This document shows, one piece after another, positions 20,322 to 32,350 of a DNA stretch of 64,000 nt. Under the pieces are notes generated by a model. That model worked only from the letters and a program-made list of their open reading frames with translations, made no database searches and had not been told where the DNA came from. How positions within the stretch are numbered: position 1 is the first letter of the stretch; every line of letters begins with the position of its first letter. The stretch is from Antennarius striatus (taxonomy: Eukaryota; Chordata; Actinopteri; Lophiiformes; Antennariidae), in contig NC_090781.1 in NCBI RefSeq assembly GCF_040054535.1, forward strand, positions 12,129,482 through 12,193,481, read 5' to 3'. Both the position numbers and the translations under genes were made by a program.

Positions 20322-23300
20322 ATGTCTGAATGTATTTTATTCAGAGGCAAAGGCGATCGTGGAGGTAGCCCTGAAGACCGCTATTGATTTTATATTGAAT
20401 TCAGAAGAGGACCTGTCGAAAAATGACCACATTGTTAGTAAGGTGAGTTGGTTGTTGGTCTTTTTATTAGAAACGATTTTTAATGGTAATAATACCAGCA
20501 GTTAATAGATGTTAATGTTAATAGATTCTCATTAGGAAGGGTACATGAGTACCCATGTTCGCAAAAAAGAACTAAACTCACGCAAAAATAACTAATATGG
20601 CAGACTGTCTTCAAATACAGCAGCTTTTAGTTAACTAATATTGTATGTGAATAGAACACATTGAAGGTGTAATATAAAGTCATTATAGATATTAGCACAG
20701 GTACATGTTGGTTAGTTTTATTTTTTCGGGCTTTTAAAGATCCAACTTTGCATCGTCTGGTAAACAGTAAAGTATTTTACCTCCATCTAGTGATGGACGG
20801 GGTATCTGCGGCTGAAGTAAACCCGTCTGCTGCTTGATATCAATAATCATTTGTGATTACATATACTAGTTATTAGTGAATTATATTTTCTGCACTAAAC
20901 GTACATGCAGCAAACTGCTGCTCTTGTTACAGATGTGAGAAATAGATTTACTTTTGACTTTTATCGTTCATCATATCGAATTATCCATGAATTGTACTTA
21001 AGACCAAGATAACATTAGTTCCCAAACAGTTATTTAGAATGGATTATGCATGAGCAGCATCGATTAAGAATGCTTGTCTCCATCATTAATTCACCTCTGA
21101 TCACATTCACCTATGACACTGATATTTTGATCCACTCAGCCTGACAACATTATTGTGGAATTGTTGGCAAGGGAGGCAACAAGAAAGATTGAGTCTACTT
21201 TCACCCAGCTGTCCTCCATGCTACTCAAAGAAAACCAGACTCTGAGGGCCAAAGTGACACAATTGGAGAGTGATCTGAAGGCAATGGCTGAAAATGTTGA
21301 AAAGGCCAAAATATGGAGAGAAAACATCCTGAAGGGCCACCCGGTCCTGTTTGCACATACTGGCCCGTTATTCACCTTGAAGCCATTTGGGAAGTTAGTC
21401 AGTCAAAAAGACAAAGTAGGAGTTGCAGATTCATCTCTTGCTGCTGAGATGACAAGTGGACATAATGCCAGTATGTTTTAATGAAAAGAAAAAAATCCAC
21501 CACAGTACATAAGCACCAGAGTTCATTTTACCTCAAGAAACTAGTGCATCCTTGGGATGCGCTTCAAGAAAAATTTGTACATCCCAACTTGACGTTTATG
21601 CATCCCAAAAGTAATAACAGAATATATGGTAGACTCGTACACAAGGATTGAGTTTTGCCAATAGTACAATATAAAAACTAAACAAACTGCTAATTTAAAT
21701 TATATTATTAATAATGGCATCATAACTATTTAAGTAAAAAGAAAAACAGTAAAATTATATATTACTTTTATCAAAATGTTAAAGCCTGGTAGTCATTAAA
21801 AAACTGTTTTAGAAATAAAGAAAGAGGTAATATCATTGTCACTTGGTTTTTCTCCAACTTTTGCATCTTTATCGGAGGCATGGTGATCATCAGTCAATGT
21901 ATAGCGTGTAATCACATCAGCAGACATTTCAAAGTGCTTTAATAGACAGACAAACCCAACAGAATTCTCCAAGCATAAGCGACAGCTTATGCTCGTTCCG
22001 AAGGGTCTAACTAACTCCTCGCTCTCACTGCAGCAACGTCGTGTTGCCGTTTGGTCAATTTTAATAAGGCAGAATCACGCAGGTTCGTCTCGTGACGAGA
22101 TCAAAACATAATGGTGATTTCTGGGTTCAAAATTTAAGTGGAGAAATGGAAAAATTGTGAATATTTTTGTTGAATGGAAGTGCATTTAAGGCTTGCGTCC
22201 CACGGACGCACGCTGTCTAACGATCGTAGTAAAAAGGGGTTCAGCCAGCACTTCCATCTACAGAAGCACATGAACACCCAAAAAGACCAGTGGCCTTCGG
22301 TCTGCAGCCAGTCCCCGAGAACATTCAGGAATAATCTGACGCTTAAGACTCACCTGCTGCAGCACGAGGAGAAGAAGCACATCTCCTTCAGCTGCCAGCA
22401 CTGTAAGAAGATGTTCAAAACAAGAATGCATCTTAAGACACATCAGGTTGTCCACACAGACACAAGACCGTTCATCTGCTCGACCTGTGGGAAGGCATTC
22501 AAAACTAAATGCAACCTGTGGTCTCATCAGATTATACACATGGTGGAAAAGCCACACAAGTGCTCTGAGTGCGGGCAGGGTTTCAGGTATGCATTCACGC
22601 TGCAGGTCCACAGAAGCACTCATACCGGCGAGCATCCTTATAAATGCGCTGTGTGTGGCAAAACGTTTAGCAACAGGAGATCGTTCAGTAGGCACCGGTT
22701 GGTCCACAGTGGGAGAAAGTATACATGTGAGACGTGTGGAAAGGGCTTCACCTTCCAGAACAACTTGAAGAGAAACATTCGTAATCACATGGGTGAAAAA
22801 CCATACAGGTGTTTGGTCTGCGGTCAATGTTTCACCCAAGACGGTAAGCTACGATCCCACATGCTCCTTCATGGTGCCTCAAAGTCGTTCATGTGTGACC
22901 TGTGTGGAAAGACTTTTCTTTACAACTGTGGGCTGCGGAAACACCAGCAGGTAACTCACGCTGGAAGACACTGTGGAAGCACCAAAAGATGGAACAGAGA
23001 GGGGGGTAACCGCAGGGTTATCTGTAGACTGGGCAAAACGACAGTGGATCTGCCGCCGTTCAGCTGCAAGACCTGCCGCAAGGGTTTGGATTCTGCAAGT
23101 TCCTTAAAAACACACGAGCTCATTCATACAAGTCAGATTCAGTACACGGGCACTGAAGTCTCATAAAATGCAGCACTCTGGAGAGAAACCGCATAAATGC
23201 GAGCAGTGTGGCAAGGCCTTCAGGAGCCATGCCAACTACCTGAGACTTACAGATCAACACCGAGGAGAAACCCTACGAGTGTGAAGTTTGTGGAGCGAGG

Positions 23301-23431
23301 TTCAGGCCACTTGGACACATAAAGTTTCACATGCAGGTCCACACAGGAGAGAGACCCTACTCATGCAGCCACAGTGGAATTGGATTCTCAGATTCACGGC
23401 TGCTGAAAAGACATAAATGCTCTGATTAGTT
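20322..23431 (+). pseudogene. C2H2 zinc-finger gene, apparently decayed
   Basis: A relative of the intact zinc-finger gene just downstream. Exon-like segments: 20344-20442 (EAKAIVEVALKTAIDFIL, donor GTGAGT), 21140-21470 (acceptor after CACTCAG; RKIESTFTQLSSMLLKENQT coiled-coil region; donor GTATGT), and a finger block 22189-23431. The ATG at 20322 is followed by a Met-Ser-Glu-Cys start typical of fish zinc-finger genes but is one base out of frame with the rest. The first two fingers lack their Cys pairs (KKGFSQHFHLQKHMNTQ). Six or seven canonical fingers follow, for example CSTCGKAFKTKCNLWSHQ and CAVCGKTFSNRRSFSRHR. At 23140-23166 and again near 23250 the frame shifts, though finger sequence continues to a stop at 23429-23431. 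A dispersed repeat (21513-22187) abuts the finger block. A partly functional gene or sequencing errors remain possible. Confidence 0.75.
21513..22187 (-). repeat. Unnamed dispersed repeat, short inverted copy
   Basis: Minus-strand copy of the repeat at 12430-13662, lacking its central 300 bp and the SINE. It shares GATGCACTAGTTTCTTGAGG, GGGATGCATAAACGTCA and the ATTCACAATTTTTCC end. A segment at about 21900-22060 resembles the CAGACATTTCAAAGCACTTT repeat at 50800-50930. It ends where zinc-finger coding sequence begins. Confidence 0.7.
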
Positions 23432-23521
23432 CTCTTGAAGTTGCTGATGACATTGATAATGTGGCAGCTATTTATTGATTTATTCAAAGTCTGTATAGCA
23501 TGCTGTTTTCCCTGACCTTGA

Positions 23522-23527
23522 AATAAA
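23522..23527 (+). terminator. Candidate poly(A) signal of the zinc-finger pseudogene
   Basis: AATAAA about 90 nt after the last in-frame stop of the decayed zinc-finger gene, in the expected position for its former 3' end. Confidence 0.5.
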
Positions 23528-24468
23528 AAGTGCTTGAATCATATTCTCGCTATTAAACAGTTATCTACAGTATCTCATTATCAAAGCTGTGACCACACTG
23601 TTGATAGCATTTTAAACTACAGTGGTTCTTTCACATTCTGCACGTTATTTTATACATATTACTGTATTTTAATGTTTTAGTAATTTTCTGCTGCAAAACT
23701 GACCTGCCTGCTACTACTACTGGGTTATTTATTACTCTTTCTATTTGGTTGGTACTACTTTCTATGTGATAACCCTAACCCTAACCCTGACGGAATCTCT
23801 TTAAGTGATCAATAAAGTTCTCTCTACCTGAAAACGCAGTACATTATTTGCAATTGTAAACGTTTAAGTGCTCAAAACAAACTACAAGTCAACAGATACA
23901 TTTTAAAGTTATACCAAGAAATAAAAAGTTTCAGTTTTAAGATCTCTATCCTACAGCACTGGATTTCATTTAGTTATATATTCTTAAGAGAAAAGTGCAA
24001 TAAATGTCACACAAATTAAAACAAAGCCCATTTTTTCGTGACATTTGCGATAAATAAGGATTCTATTCAGATTTTTTTTTCCTTTTCTTTTCAAGCAAAC
24101 TTCAACTTCAGCACGACGGCTTTTATTTTGAAACTGAGGAAGATCTGTGTCATAACTTCACACTTTATAATCCAACCAGAACGATTCGACAAATAATTTG
24201 AATGAAACACACAGAATTATAAGATTATGTTCACCTGGAGAGTAGTTTCTATTTTAGTTTTAATGAACACCAATGCACTGACACAACCGTGTTGAAGCTT
24301 TTATTTTACTACCAGCGACCCGGGAAGAGGAGGAAGTGTTTCATGTGAGCGGCTCAGCTTCGGAGGTCTCACCGCTCCCACGGGATCGTAGCACCGAAGC
24401 CTGGTCGTGATGGTATGGATCGGTAGAAAGGGAACAACATTTCCAGCGGGGACGTAGATTTAGTCAGA
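23528..24468. promoter_or_regulatory. Intergenic region and 5' flank of the intact zinc-finger gene
   Basis: Contains three telomere-like CCCTAA units at 23770-23788 and otherwise AT-rich sequence. From 24300 the base composition turns GC-rich (GCGACCCGGGAAGAGGAGG, an ETS-type GGAAG core), which suggests a TATA-less promoter or 5' UTR just ahead of the ATG at 24469. Confidence 0.45.
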
Positions 24469-25003
24469 ATGTGTGATGTGGAGGCGCAGGTGGGGGTCAT
24501 TCTGGATCTGATGGTCAACACCACCGTGGCAGAAATGACCAAAGTTATGGCCTGCTTCGACTCCACACGTCCAGCAGGATCATCCTGTGAGGCGGAGACC
24601 CAACAAGGGGCCCCTCCTGATCGGGTAAGTGAAGGAGAAGCTACCGGTCTGACCTGAACTGATGTCGGTTCCAGTACCGTCCCTCCCTGGGGGGGAGTGG
24701 GGTGGGGAGAGGTGGTAGACGCTCCGGCCCCCGGAGCTCCGTAAGCAGCTGATCATAGAAATAGAAGCGCTAGCTCGCCTCGCTAGTTAGCTTCCATCTA
24801 CTAAAAGGAAACACTCCCGCCGCAGCGCCACCATGCGTACGGAATTCAGCCTAGATTAGACTCCATTAAAGATAATCGTAGTTCTGGTTAATCCCGCTGT
24901 CAGAATAATGGAGCACAAAGGCCACGTTGGTCCGGACATGAGGCCGGGCCTTTCTATCTGCTCTAGGTCTGCACACGCTGCGCTCCTGTTGTTGTTGCTG
25001 TTT

Positions 25004-25034
<31 letters not shown>

Positions 25035-26020
25035 CGAGCGGAATCCAGATGTTGACAAGTAATGAAGGGAATTCATACTTTCAAACACATACTTTTAATG
25101 TCTATGCGGGGTATGAGTTCTATTCCTCAATCAGTTTTATGAGAAATAGAACTGATGGCAAACTTTGTTTTGTGATCTCAGAAATGCTGACGCTCACACT
25201 TTGACTCCAGTAGAGTAGAGTAGAGTAGAGTAGAGTAGAGTAGAGTAGAGTATAACTTTATTGATTCCTTAAGGAGGTTCCATCAGGGACATTACCCACA
25301 CAGCACAGTGAGTACACAAAACACAAAAAAAGCAAACAGAGAGCACCAACACCAAATATAAAGCGTAATAAATAACTCATCAAGAATATCCAAATAGAAA
25401 GGCATAAATGGGCATAGGAATAAAAAGGCATAAATAGATCAATAATATAATAAGCAGCTGCTGCAGGTCGTTGTGTAAATGGTTTAGTTCATTAAAACAC
25501 ATCAATTCAAACATGTCTCAGAGCTCAATCTCACATCTTTAGTAATAATTACATGAGAATTCTCAAACCGGCATCCTTGTGTTTAGAAATGGTTTAGTTA
25601 AATATTTCAATCAGAGCTGAAGTAGAGTAGAGTAGAGTAGAGTAGTCTTGAAACATTGTTATTCAGTGGGTTCTTGTTGCTGAGGTAAAGTAGGGGATTT
25701 AGCCGATTGTCATAAGTTTGAAAAGTTTATTCCTGACAACAAGTCTTATACAGATATCCAGGCTCCCCCCAGTGTCCCTGAATGCCTGCAGTAAATGGAC
25801 CTTCTAACAGCGCAGCTGAGAAGAACGCTATCTTTCCCTGCCCGATGTTTTTTTTTTTTATACAGTTCAGATAAGGAATTGGAATGAGATGATATGATGT
25901 CTTCTGGTCCAGTTAGATCGTGACGCCCCCCCTGTTGGGATGTACTTTCCGGTTCTGGTTCATCCTGTGAACAAACAACTGATACCGCCTATGTCCTATA
26001 TTGTTATTGTAGAGTAACTA

Positions 26021-26104
<84 letters not shown>

Positions 26105-26773
26105 AGATTAGATGAGTTCAAGTGTGTGTAAAATTACTGAGACAATGTGATGGAAAAGTACTGAGTATGATTGAATACTGTAATGTGAAGCTAGCAAAAT
26201 AGCAAATAGCATGTATATAATGTTTGAATCTCTTCACAGCAGTATTATGGAAGTGTAATAAATGGTTCTAGTCTTTTCCTTTTATCAGTTTACGCAATGT
26301 CTGAAAATGTATATCAAACTATTAGGTTATTAAAAATGTGAACATTGATTCTTGCTCCAAACAGAAATAATTCCCCCTTGTGATGTGATTTAAATCACCA
26401 GTGTCTGTATTGAATGTGTGTCTGACAGCGACGTGCGTTTCTCCCATCAGGTGATCCAGTTCCGCGTCTTCATGACGTCTCTGGCTCGAGAGGCCGTAAC
26501 GAAGATCTGCCAGCTCTTCCATGAATATTCGTCTCTGCTGCAGTTAGAAGTATGTTGCCTCACGTTGTTGGTATATCAGTAATACAATTACTTTAAAAAT
26601 AATTTTCAGCAATTGAAATTATAAATACTGAAGGAGTAGTTAACACAGTACATGTAATGAACAAGCTTGGGACTTTTGAGGGATTTGTTAACAAGGTACC
26701 TGAAGTCCAATCGTAACTGTATCTCACTGGATGAAGCAGATGGTTGCAGAAAGATGACAAAGTATATGTACAG

Positions 26774-26807
<34 letters not shown>

Positions 26808-29800
26808 CAATAATCCACACTTTATTAATCCCTCGTGGGGAAATTCTCTTTACACTCTGCACACATGTACATATATGTGTTAATTACAGCTCAGGTTACA
26901 GGTTATAGGCCCCTGAAACAGGCACAGCCCACTAGGGGCCTGTAGGCGTACAGGGGAGGCGGAGTGACGGGTCGCATGAGGAAATCGCGCCCCAATGAGC
27001 ATATATATATATATATATTAGAGCCATAATCTAAAAAATAATAAAAATCTGGAAATCATATTGTATAATTTTTCAATGATTTATATGTATGTTACTAGGG
27101 TTCATAAGTATTTTCACCCATGAGAATCAGCAATAATTATGACTCTCAAAGAGCTGTCAGTCCACCTTAAAAACAAAAACTAAACAGTATCTTAATGTTT
27201 AGGAGATAGTCCAATGTATCTCTGTATTTGTAGGTGACAAAGGGTGCTGCAGAGACCGACGATATGAGGAGGAGACTGGAGGGAGCAGAGATGGAGCTGA
27301 AGCTGGCTCTGGAAGGCAGCAGAGGACAGAGGGAGGTGAATGAGGAGAGCAAGAGGCCTCTGGCAGGTGGTGCAGAGGAAGAGGCTGTCCACAGCCAGCG
27401 CTCTGGGAGGAAGAGTCGAAGAGGTGCTCAGATCGTCCTTTCATTGTCTTGTTTCTTGTTTCTGCTTTCAGACATGGACTAGAAAATTGTGTCTTATCAT
27501 TCAATATTAAGATGTTGATAAATATTTCATCATGTTTGATTCAGAAATGATGTACTGGGGTATAATTTTGAGATATTTGTACTTTGAATTTAGTTACAAA
27601 TGTACTTCTATTCTTTTCATTATGAAAAATGTGACTTTTTATTTGATTACTTCTGTTCATACTTGAGATACTTGCAACTTTCCATAACTGTTTTTATATT
27701 CTCATCCCTTCCAGTCATCGTGAATTTTTGTAACAAAACGATCAAAAGCAGGTTATTAAAATGTAATACTCCCGATGCAACAGTTTGATGTTGAGGAGTT
27801 AAAAAGGTGAAGCAATATTGTGCTTTGTCTACCATGACTGCCCAGGTCTCGATTGAATTTCACATGATGAAACAAAAATACTGTCATCCACCTTTTTGAC
27901 ATTTTGCAGTTGTGGCTTGTGGTGAAACCGGAGTAAAGAGATCACCTATAATTCACCTTTGGAAAGGCAGAACCCATGAGGTAAAGGTTTTGAACCAGAT
28001 TTTTTTGCCAATCAATTCGTTTCAAACAGAAACGGAATTATAACGTTTCCGGTTTTACATTCCACCCATAAACTGACGTTCTTGAACCAGTTACAACAAA
28101 ATAATATTGTTCCCGAACCAGTTAATAACGTTCCTTGTAAATATAAATAGGTATAAGTAGGTAGCTTTAGGACTTTTAAATTGACAATTAAAGCAGTTTA
28201 AGTACTGTAGATGTGTCCCTACAGCAAACAGGACAACATCCAGTTACAAAACAGAGGATGGAGAATCAGAGGGAGACGGAGAAGTTGATGCAGCTTATGA
28301 TGCAACCAAGTTTGTGTATTTCAGAGCTCACCAAGGAGCGAACACGGTGTCGCTCTGAGCGAAGCATCTTGTGATCGGTCAAGAACAGAAAAAAACACAG
28401 ATAAATGCTCGGCCTCTGGAGGAGGAAGTCCACCAGAGGAGATTAATTGTTACAAAGCGCTGGCAGCATGGGGACACATTGCACTTAAAATGAAAGGCAA
28501 CCAAAGGGTTAATGTCTAAATGAAATATTTTCGAAGATTGGCAGACTGCAGTGTTTACCTGTTATGAATATAATCGAGATTATGAGACTGCCTTTTCCTT
28601 GACTGCTGGTGATATGTCTCAACTTCTCTCCGCTCTCATCACGCATTTAGTGAATGACAGGAAGGGAAACATGAGGTCAGATATTTTTTTTCAAAAATGA
28701 CAAAAACCCCCGATATTAACCAGTTACAATTATTTTCTGTTCCGGAACATTAAAAAATGCAAAGTTTTCGGTTTCATTTTCATTCCTGGCAAAATACAAA
28801 AAGTTTCTGGTTGTCATTTTCATTCCATGAACCGTTTCAAAGCCCTGCGTACTTCAGATGGTCTAAGGCACATTTCTGATGCTGAACTGGATTTTAACTT
28901 TGTCTCTAAAACCCAAATCCTCTTTACTTCTTCACACTAACTTAAGACTTCAAAAAAGTGGAGGCTCTGAGTTGAAAGGATTTTTAAAGAACCGAGATAC
29001 AAAATTCCAAAAAATACACCTAATCACTGTATCAAATATGATTCTTCTCAGCTAATAATCTGCTGTGACAGCATCCACTCTTCAGGCAAGACTTGAGCTT
29101 TGCATAGCATGCACAGGAAGTGTCATTTAGACGAATTAGAAGTAAACACTATAATACTATAATGGATCCCACTGTGTTGTGACCAAATCTCCCTTATTCC
29201 CATTTCCTCTCAGGATAATGTCCGACCTCTGATGATAAAGGAGGAAGGATTGGAGGCACTGGCCAACCAGGCAACCTCTGACTCTGGTCTGTGCAGAGCT
29301 GACCCAGACCAGGAAGACTGTGACGACCCAGACTATCAGGTTGATTTCACAAATGTCTCACATCTGGAGAATTAATGTGGCCTTTTATTCTCATTTTTTA
29401 ATTTATAACCCTTTGAGTATTAATGAAAGCATGAAAGACATCGTGTGTAAACACCAACTTCATAATTTCTGGGTTTCTGCCCTCTGATGCATCCTGGGAT
29501 TGAGACTTAAGTTAGCGTATATTGTACATAAAAAATAATAGAAAAATATGGTTAAGGCAAATGTCTAACGAGTTAATTTCTATTTCAGTTGGAGCAAGGA
29601 GATCAAGCGGACGGTGACCCAGGATACACTACCAGACGTAAACGTACGGTGAAGTCAAAGACTCATCGAGGCCGAATGAGGAAGGAGAGCGAGAACCAGC
29701 AGCCTCTGAGCTGCAAACACTGCAGGAAAACCTTCACCAAGCTGCTGCAGCTCAAAGCCCACCAGGCCGTCCACGGGGCGAGCGCAGAGAAGCCGTTCCA

Positions 29801-31510
29801 CTGCTCTCAGTGTGGCAGAGGGTTTTCGTTCCAGCGAAGCCTCAACGCACACATGCTGCTTCATACAGGTGGATGTTCACACAGCTGTTATAAAGAGCTT
29901 TTAGACTCCATTTGCAACTGCCACACAGCAACACACACCAAACACAGACACATTAAGTTATTGGTTGTGAGACTTGAGTGCCTTAAAAAATAATAAAAAC
30001 AGCATAAAAATGTATTAGGAGAGTTATAAAAAAATCAGCATATAATTCTCTTTTCAATATCAATTGTTCCCATATTCAGGTGAGAGACCGCACACCTGTG
30101 AGGTCTGTGGGAAGGGTTTCACCCTGAAGCAGCTCCTGAGGAACCACCAGCGTCTCCACGCTGAGGTGCGTCCATTCCACTGTGATCAGTGTGGGAAAAG
30201 TTTCTACCGAGCCCACGGCCTGAAGATGCATCAGATGGTCCACACAGGAGAGCGGGGGTACAACTGCCAGTACTGCAGCAAAAGCTTCACCATCCAGGGT
30301 AACCTGCAGCGCCATCTGCGCATACACACAGGGGAAAAACCCTTCAAATGCGAAACATGTGGTAAAAGCTTCAACCAGGCTGACACTCTGAAAGGCCATC
30401 AGCGGACACACACTGGAGAGCGTCCCTTCAGCTGCGACACCTGTGGCAAGTGTTTCATCCAGAAGAGCGCCTTGAGGATGCACCAGAAGACGTCCCACTC
30501 AGGGGAGAACGCCCTGGCATGCATCGCATGTGGCGCTGCGGTCGCCTGCGTGGACTCGCTCCGAAAACATCTTCAGTCCCATGCAGCCACTATTCCGTGC
30601 ACGTGTGTGATCTGTGGCCGGCACCTGAGCTCCATCACTGAGCTGCGCTCACACCAGCAGCTTCACACTGTGGACAGGCCTCACAACTGTGGGCTCTGTG
30701 GGAAGAGTTTCAAGTCATCCAGTTACGTCAAGATTCACTTGAAGACGCACAGCGGGGAGAGACCGTTCTCCTGCGACATCTGTGGTCGCATGTTTACACA
30801 GCACAGCAGCCTTAAGTCACATCAGGTTGGTTTCCATGGTTTTGTTGTTTTGTTTTTTGTTTATGGAAATGTTCCATATTCCATGTCCTTTCATGGAAAA
30901 AATATCCCAAATTCCCGTCATTTGCTGGTTAGTAGGAACATCCTTTTGTCAGTGAGTAGCTCCAAAAAAAAAAAAAAAGATAGAAGACAGAGAACATTTG
31001 AAAGACATTTGCTTTCACAGCAAAATTTTTCATGAATTTGAAGTAACTGCTGTAAACTATTGAAACTCGATTTGAAATGCAAGATGACTAAATTTAATGA
31101 ATTTGTTATTGAGATTTTTTCTTTTTAATTGTGAATTTTCCTGATGTGTCGTTAAGAGAGTCAGATGAAGCAGACATAGAATTAGAATTCTTGATCTTCG
31201 ATGTTCTCTGTATAAAAATATTTTTTGTGTGTGCTCCTCTCAGGTGGTCCACTCAGGAGAAAAACCATTCAGTTGTGACACGTGTGGGAAATGCTTCAGC
31301 AACATGGGCAATCTGAACAGACATCAGCGTATCCACACTGGGGAGAAGCCGTTCACTTGTGACATATGTGGACGCAGCTTTAACCAGGGCAACAGTCTGA
31401 AAGCCCACCAGCAGATACACACTGGGGAGAAACAGTTCATGTGTGACAAGTGTGGGAAGAGTTTCTCCTACCTGAGGAACCTGAAGGACCACAAGTGTTT
31501 CTATGTCTGA
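24469..31510 (+). CDS. C2H2 zinc-finger protein, eight coding exons
   Basis: Probable nuclear DNA-binding transcription factor. Exons: 24469-24624, 26451-26549, 27234-27423, 27910-27980, 29214-29339, 29589-29868, 30080-30825 and 31244-31510. All have GT/AG ends, compatible phases and no stops; total 1935 nt, 644 residues. The N-terminus (MCDVEAQVGVILDLMVNTTV, then VIQFRVFMTSLAREAVTKIC) resembles the short helical region found in many fish zinc-finger genes. A charged linker follows, with RSPIIHLWKGRTHE and RPLMIKEE. Fingers begin in exon 6 (CKHCRKTFTKLLQLKAHQ). I count 13 with standard C-X2-C/H-X3-H spacing and linkers such as TGEKPF; one of them is split by the last intron. A final finger (CDKCGKSFSYLRNLKDHKC) lacks the normal second His. 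Finger 8 (CIACGAAVACVDSLRKH) lacks the conserved Phe. The exon 3 donor (GTGCTC) is weak; the 71-nt exon 4 is inferred from phase. No orthologue is recognised. Confidence 0.85.
24988..25032. repeat. (TTG)n microsatellite
   Basis: TTG triplet run with a few interruptions, in intron 1 of the zinc-finger gene. Confidence 0.9.
25208..25500 (-). mobile_element. LINE 3'-end relic with (TACTC)n tail
   Basis: On the minus strand the sequence CCTTAAGGAATCAATAAAGT is followed by an eight-unit pentamer (25208-25253 on the plus strand reads AGTAG repeats). Such a hairpin-like end plus simple tail is characteristic of L2/Rex-type LINE termini. A second short run of the same pentamer is at 25621-25646. Body limits are approximate. 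Confidence 0.6.
26025..26102. repeat. (TG)n microsatellite
   Basis: Uninterrupted TG run in intron 1 of the zinc-finger gene. Confidence 0.97.
26775..26995 (-). mobile_element. LINE 3'-end relic with (ATT)n tail
   Basis: Minus-strand CCCCACGAGGGATTAATAAAG followed by an ATT-rich tail (26776-26812 on the plus strand reads TAA repeats) is an L2/Rex-type 3' terminus. An (AT)n run follows at 26999-27019. It lies in intron 2 of the zinc-finger gene. Confidence 0.6.
27983..28847. mobile_element. hAT-like non-autonomous element abutting exon 4
   Basis: The right end, inverted, reads CAGGGCTTTGAAACGGTTC and the left end reads AAAGGTTTTGAACCAG. Further internal matches (CCGGAACA/TGTTCC-type blocks, AACCAGTTA near both ends) support one element. 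The middle has a mutated frame-like stretch near 28255-28500. No clear target duplication was found. The left boundary lies 2 nt after the end of zinc-finger exon 4. Confidence 0.6.
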
Positions 31511-32254
31511 AGTGTCACTGTGACTGGGTTTTTTGTTGAGGACTAAAATGAGTGGATGGATTATCATTTTCATTGAAAGTCGTTTTGGTAACTATGAAAC
31601 TGGGTTGTTAGATCTGCTTATTTAACAGTGATGATGTCCTTGAGAAACAAGGTGGCGATAGATGAAAGACAGCACAGAGAACAGATGAGTGAACAAATAA
31701 GTTCAAACTCTTAAAAGTTGAAGTGAAGACACACTGTGATCAGTGTGTGGTAATAATCAATGAGTGAGTTAAAAAGATATGAAAGCTTTGGTAAAACAGA
31801 AGAGATTATGTAAATTATTTATTTGAATGTATTTGTAAGTTGATGTTTTGGTGAATGTTTAAGAATCCTACATTAAATTTAGATTCTAAATATAAGGGAT
31901 TAAATATATCACATTAAATCAACCCGTGATTTTCATCCTACAACAACTAATAAGAGTGATAAGAATGAAACAAAATTTGTGATTAACTCCTAGACATACA
32001 AATTTTCCTTCTATTAAAAAAGTTGAGTGAACATTGTTAATAGATTTATTGTAAGTTTATGATTCATTTCATAAACTTGTGATAAGTAAGTTTATGAAAA
32101 TGAACTTATTTATTATAAGTTTATAGACGTCGTATAGTAGAAGTTAAAACATGTTTAGTGTTTGACTGCCTTTGCTGCTAATTTAAAGTTGTATTCCCGA
32201 TGTAACCTGTAAAATATAAGATTATAAATTATTACTAAAATTGCCTTTTGGCTT
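31511..32254 (+). other. Probable 3' UTR and downstream flank of the zinc-finger gene
   Basis: No further frame. ATTAAA at 31872-31877 is a possible poly(A) signal about 360 nt after the stop. The remainder is AT-rich with no recognised repeat. Confidence 0.45.
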
Positions 32255-32350
32255 GTCCCATTAGGGGTTGCCACAGCGTGTCATCCTTCTTCCATCTTAG
32301 ATAAAAGCTTTGTTGTTTGAAAACCTTTTTTAAGCCGGATGCCCTTCCTG
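32255..32350 (-). mobile_element. RTE-like LINE 3'-end fragment
   Basis: GGCTTGTCCCATTAGGGGTT followed by GCCACAGCGTGTCATC and the CCGGATGCCCTTCCTGCC motif match the inverted 3' end of the LINE group seen at 58388-58962. It is short and decayed. Confidence 0.65.

Noticed and set aside
22258-22839. 193-codon minus-strand frame, and the 30076-30498 and 31253-31573 minus frames
   Set aside because: Antisense shadows of zinc-finger coding sequence, produced by its repeating codon pattern.
24900-25204. 98-codon frame in zinc-finger intron 1
   Set aside because: Dominated by the Leu run from the TTG microsatellite; no splice sites in phase.
27336-27423. Alternative end of zinc-finger exon 3 at 27335 (GTGAAT donor, phase 0)
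   Set aside because: It would join in frame to the exon at 29214 but drop a coding-like charged segment and leave exon 4 unused; kept only as a possible splice variant.
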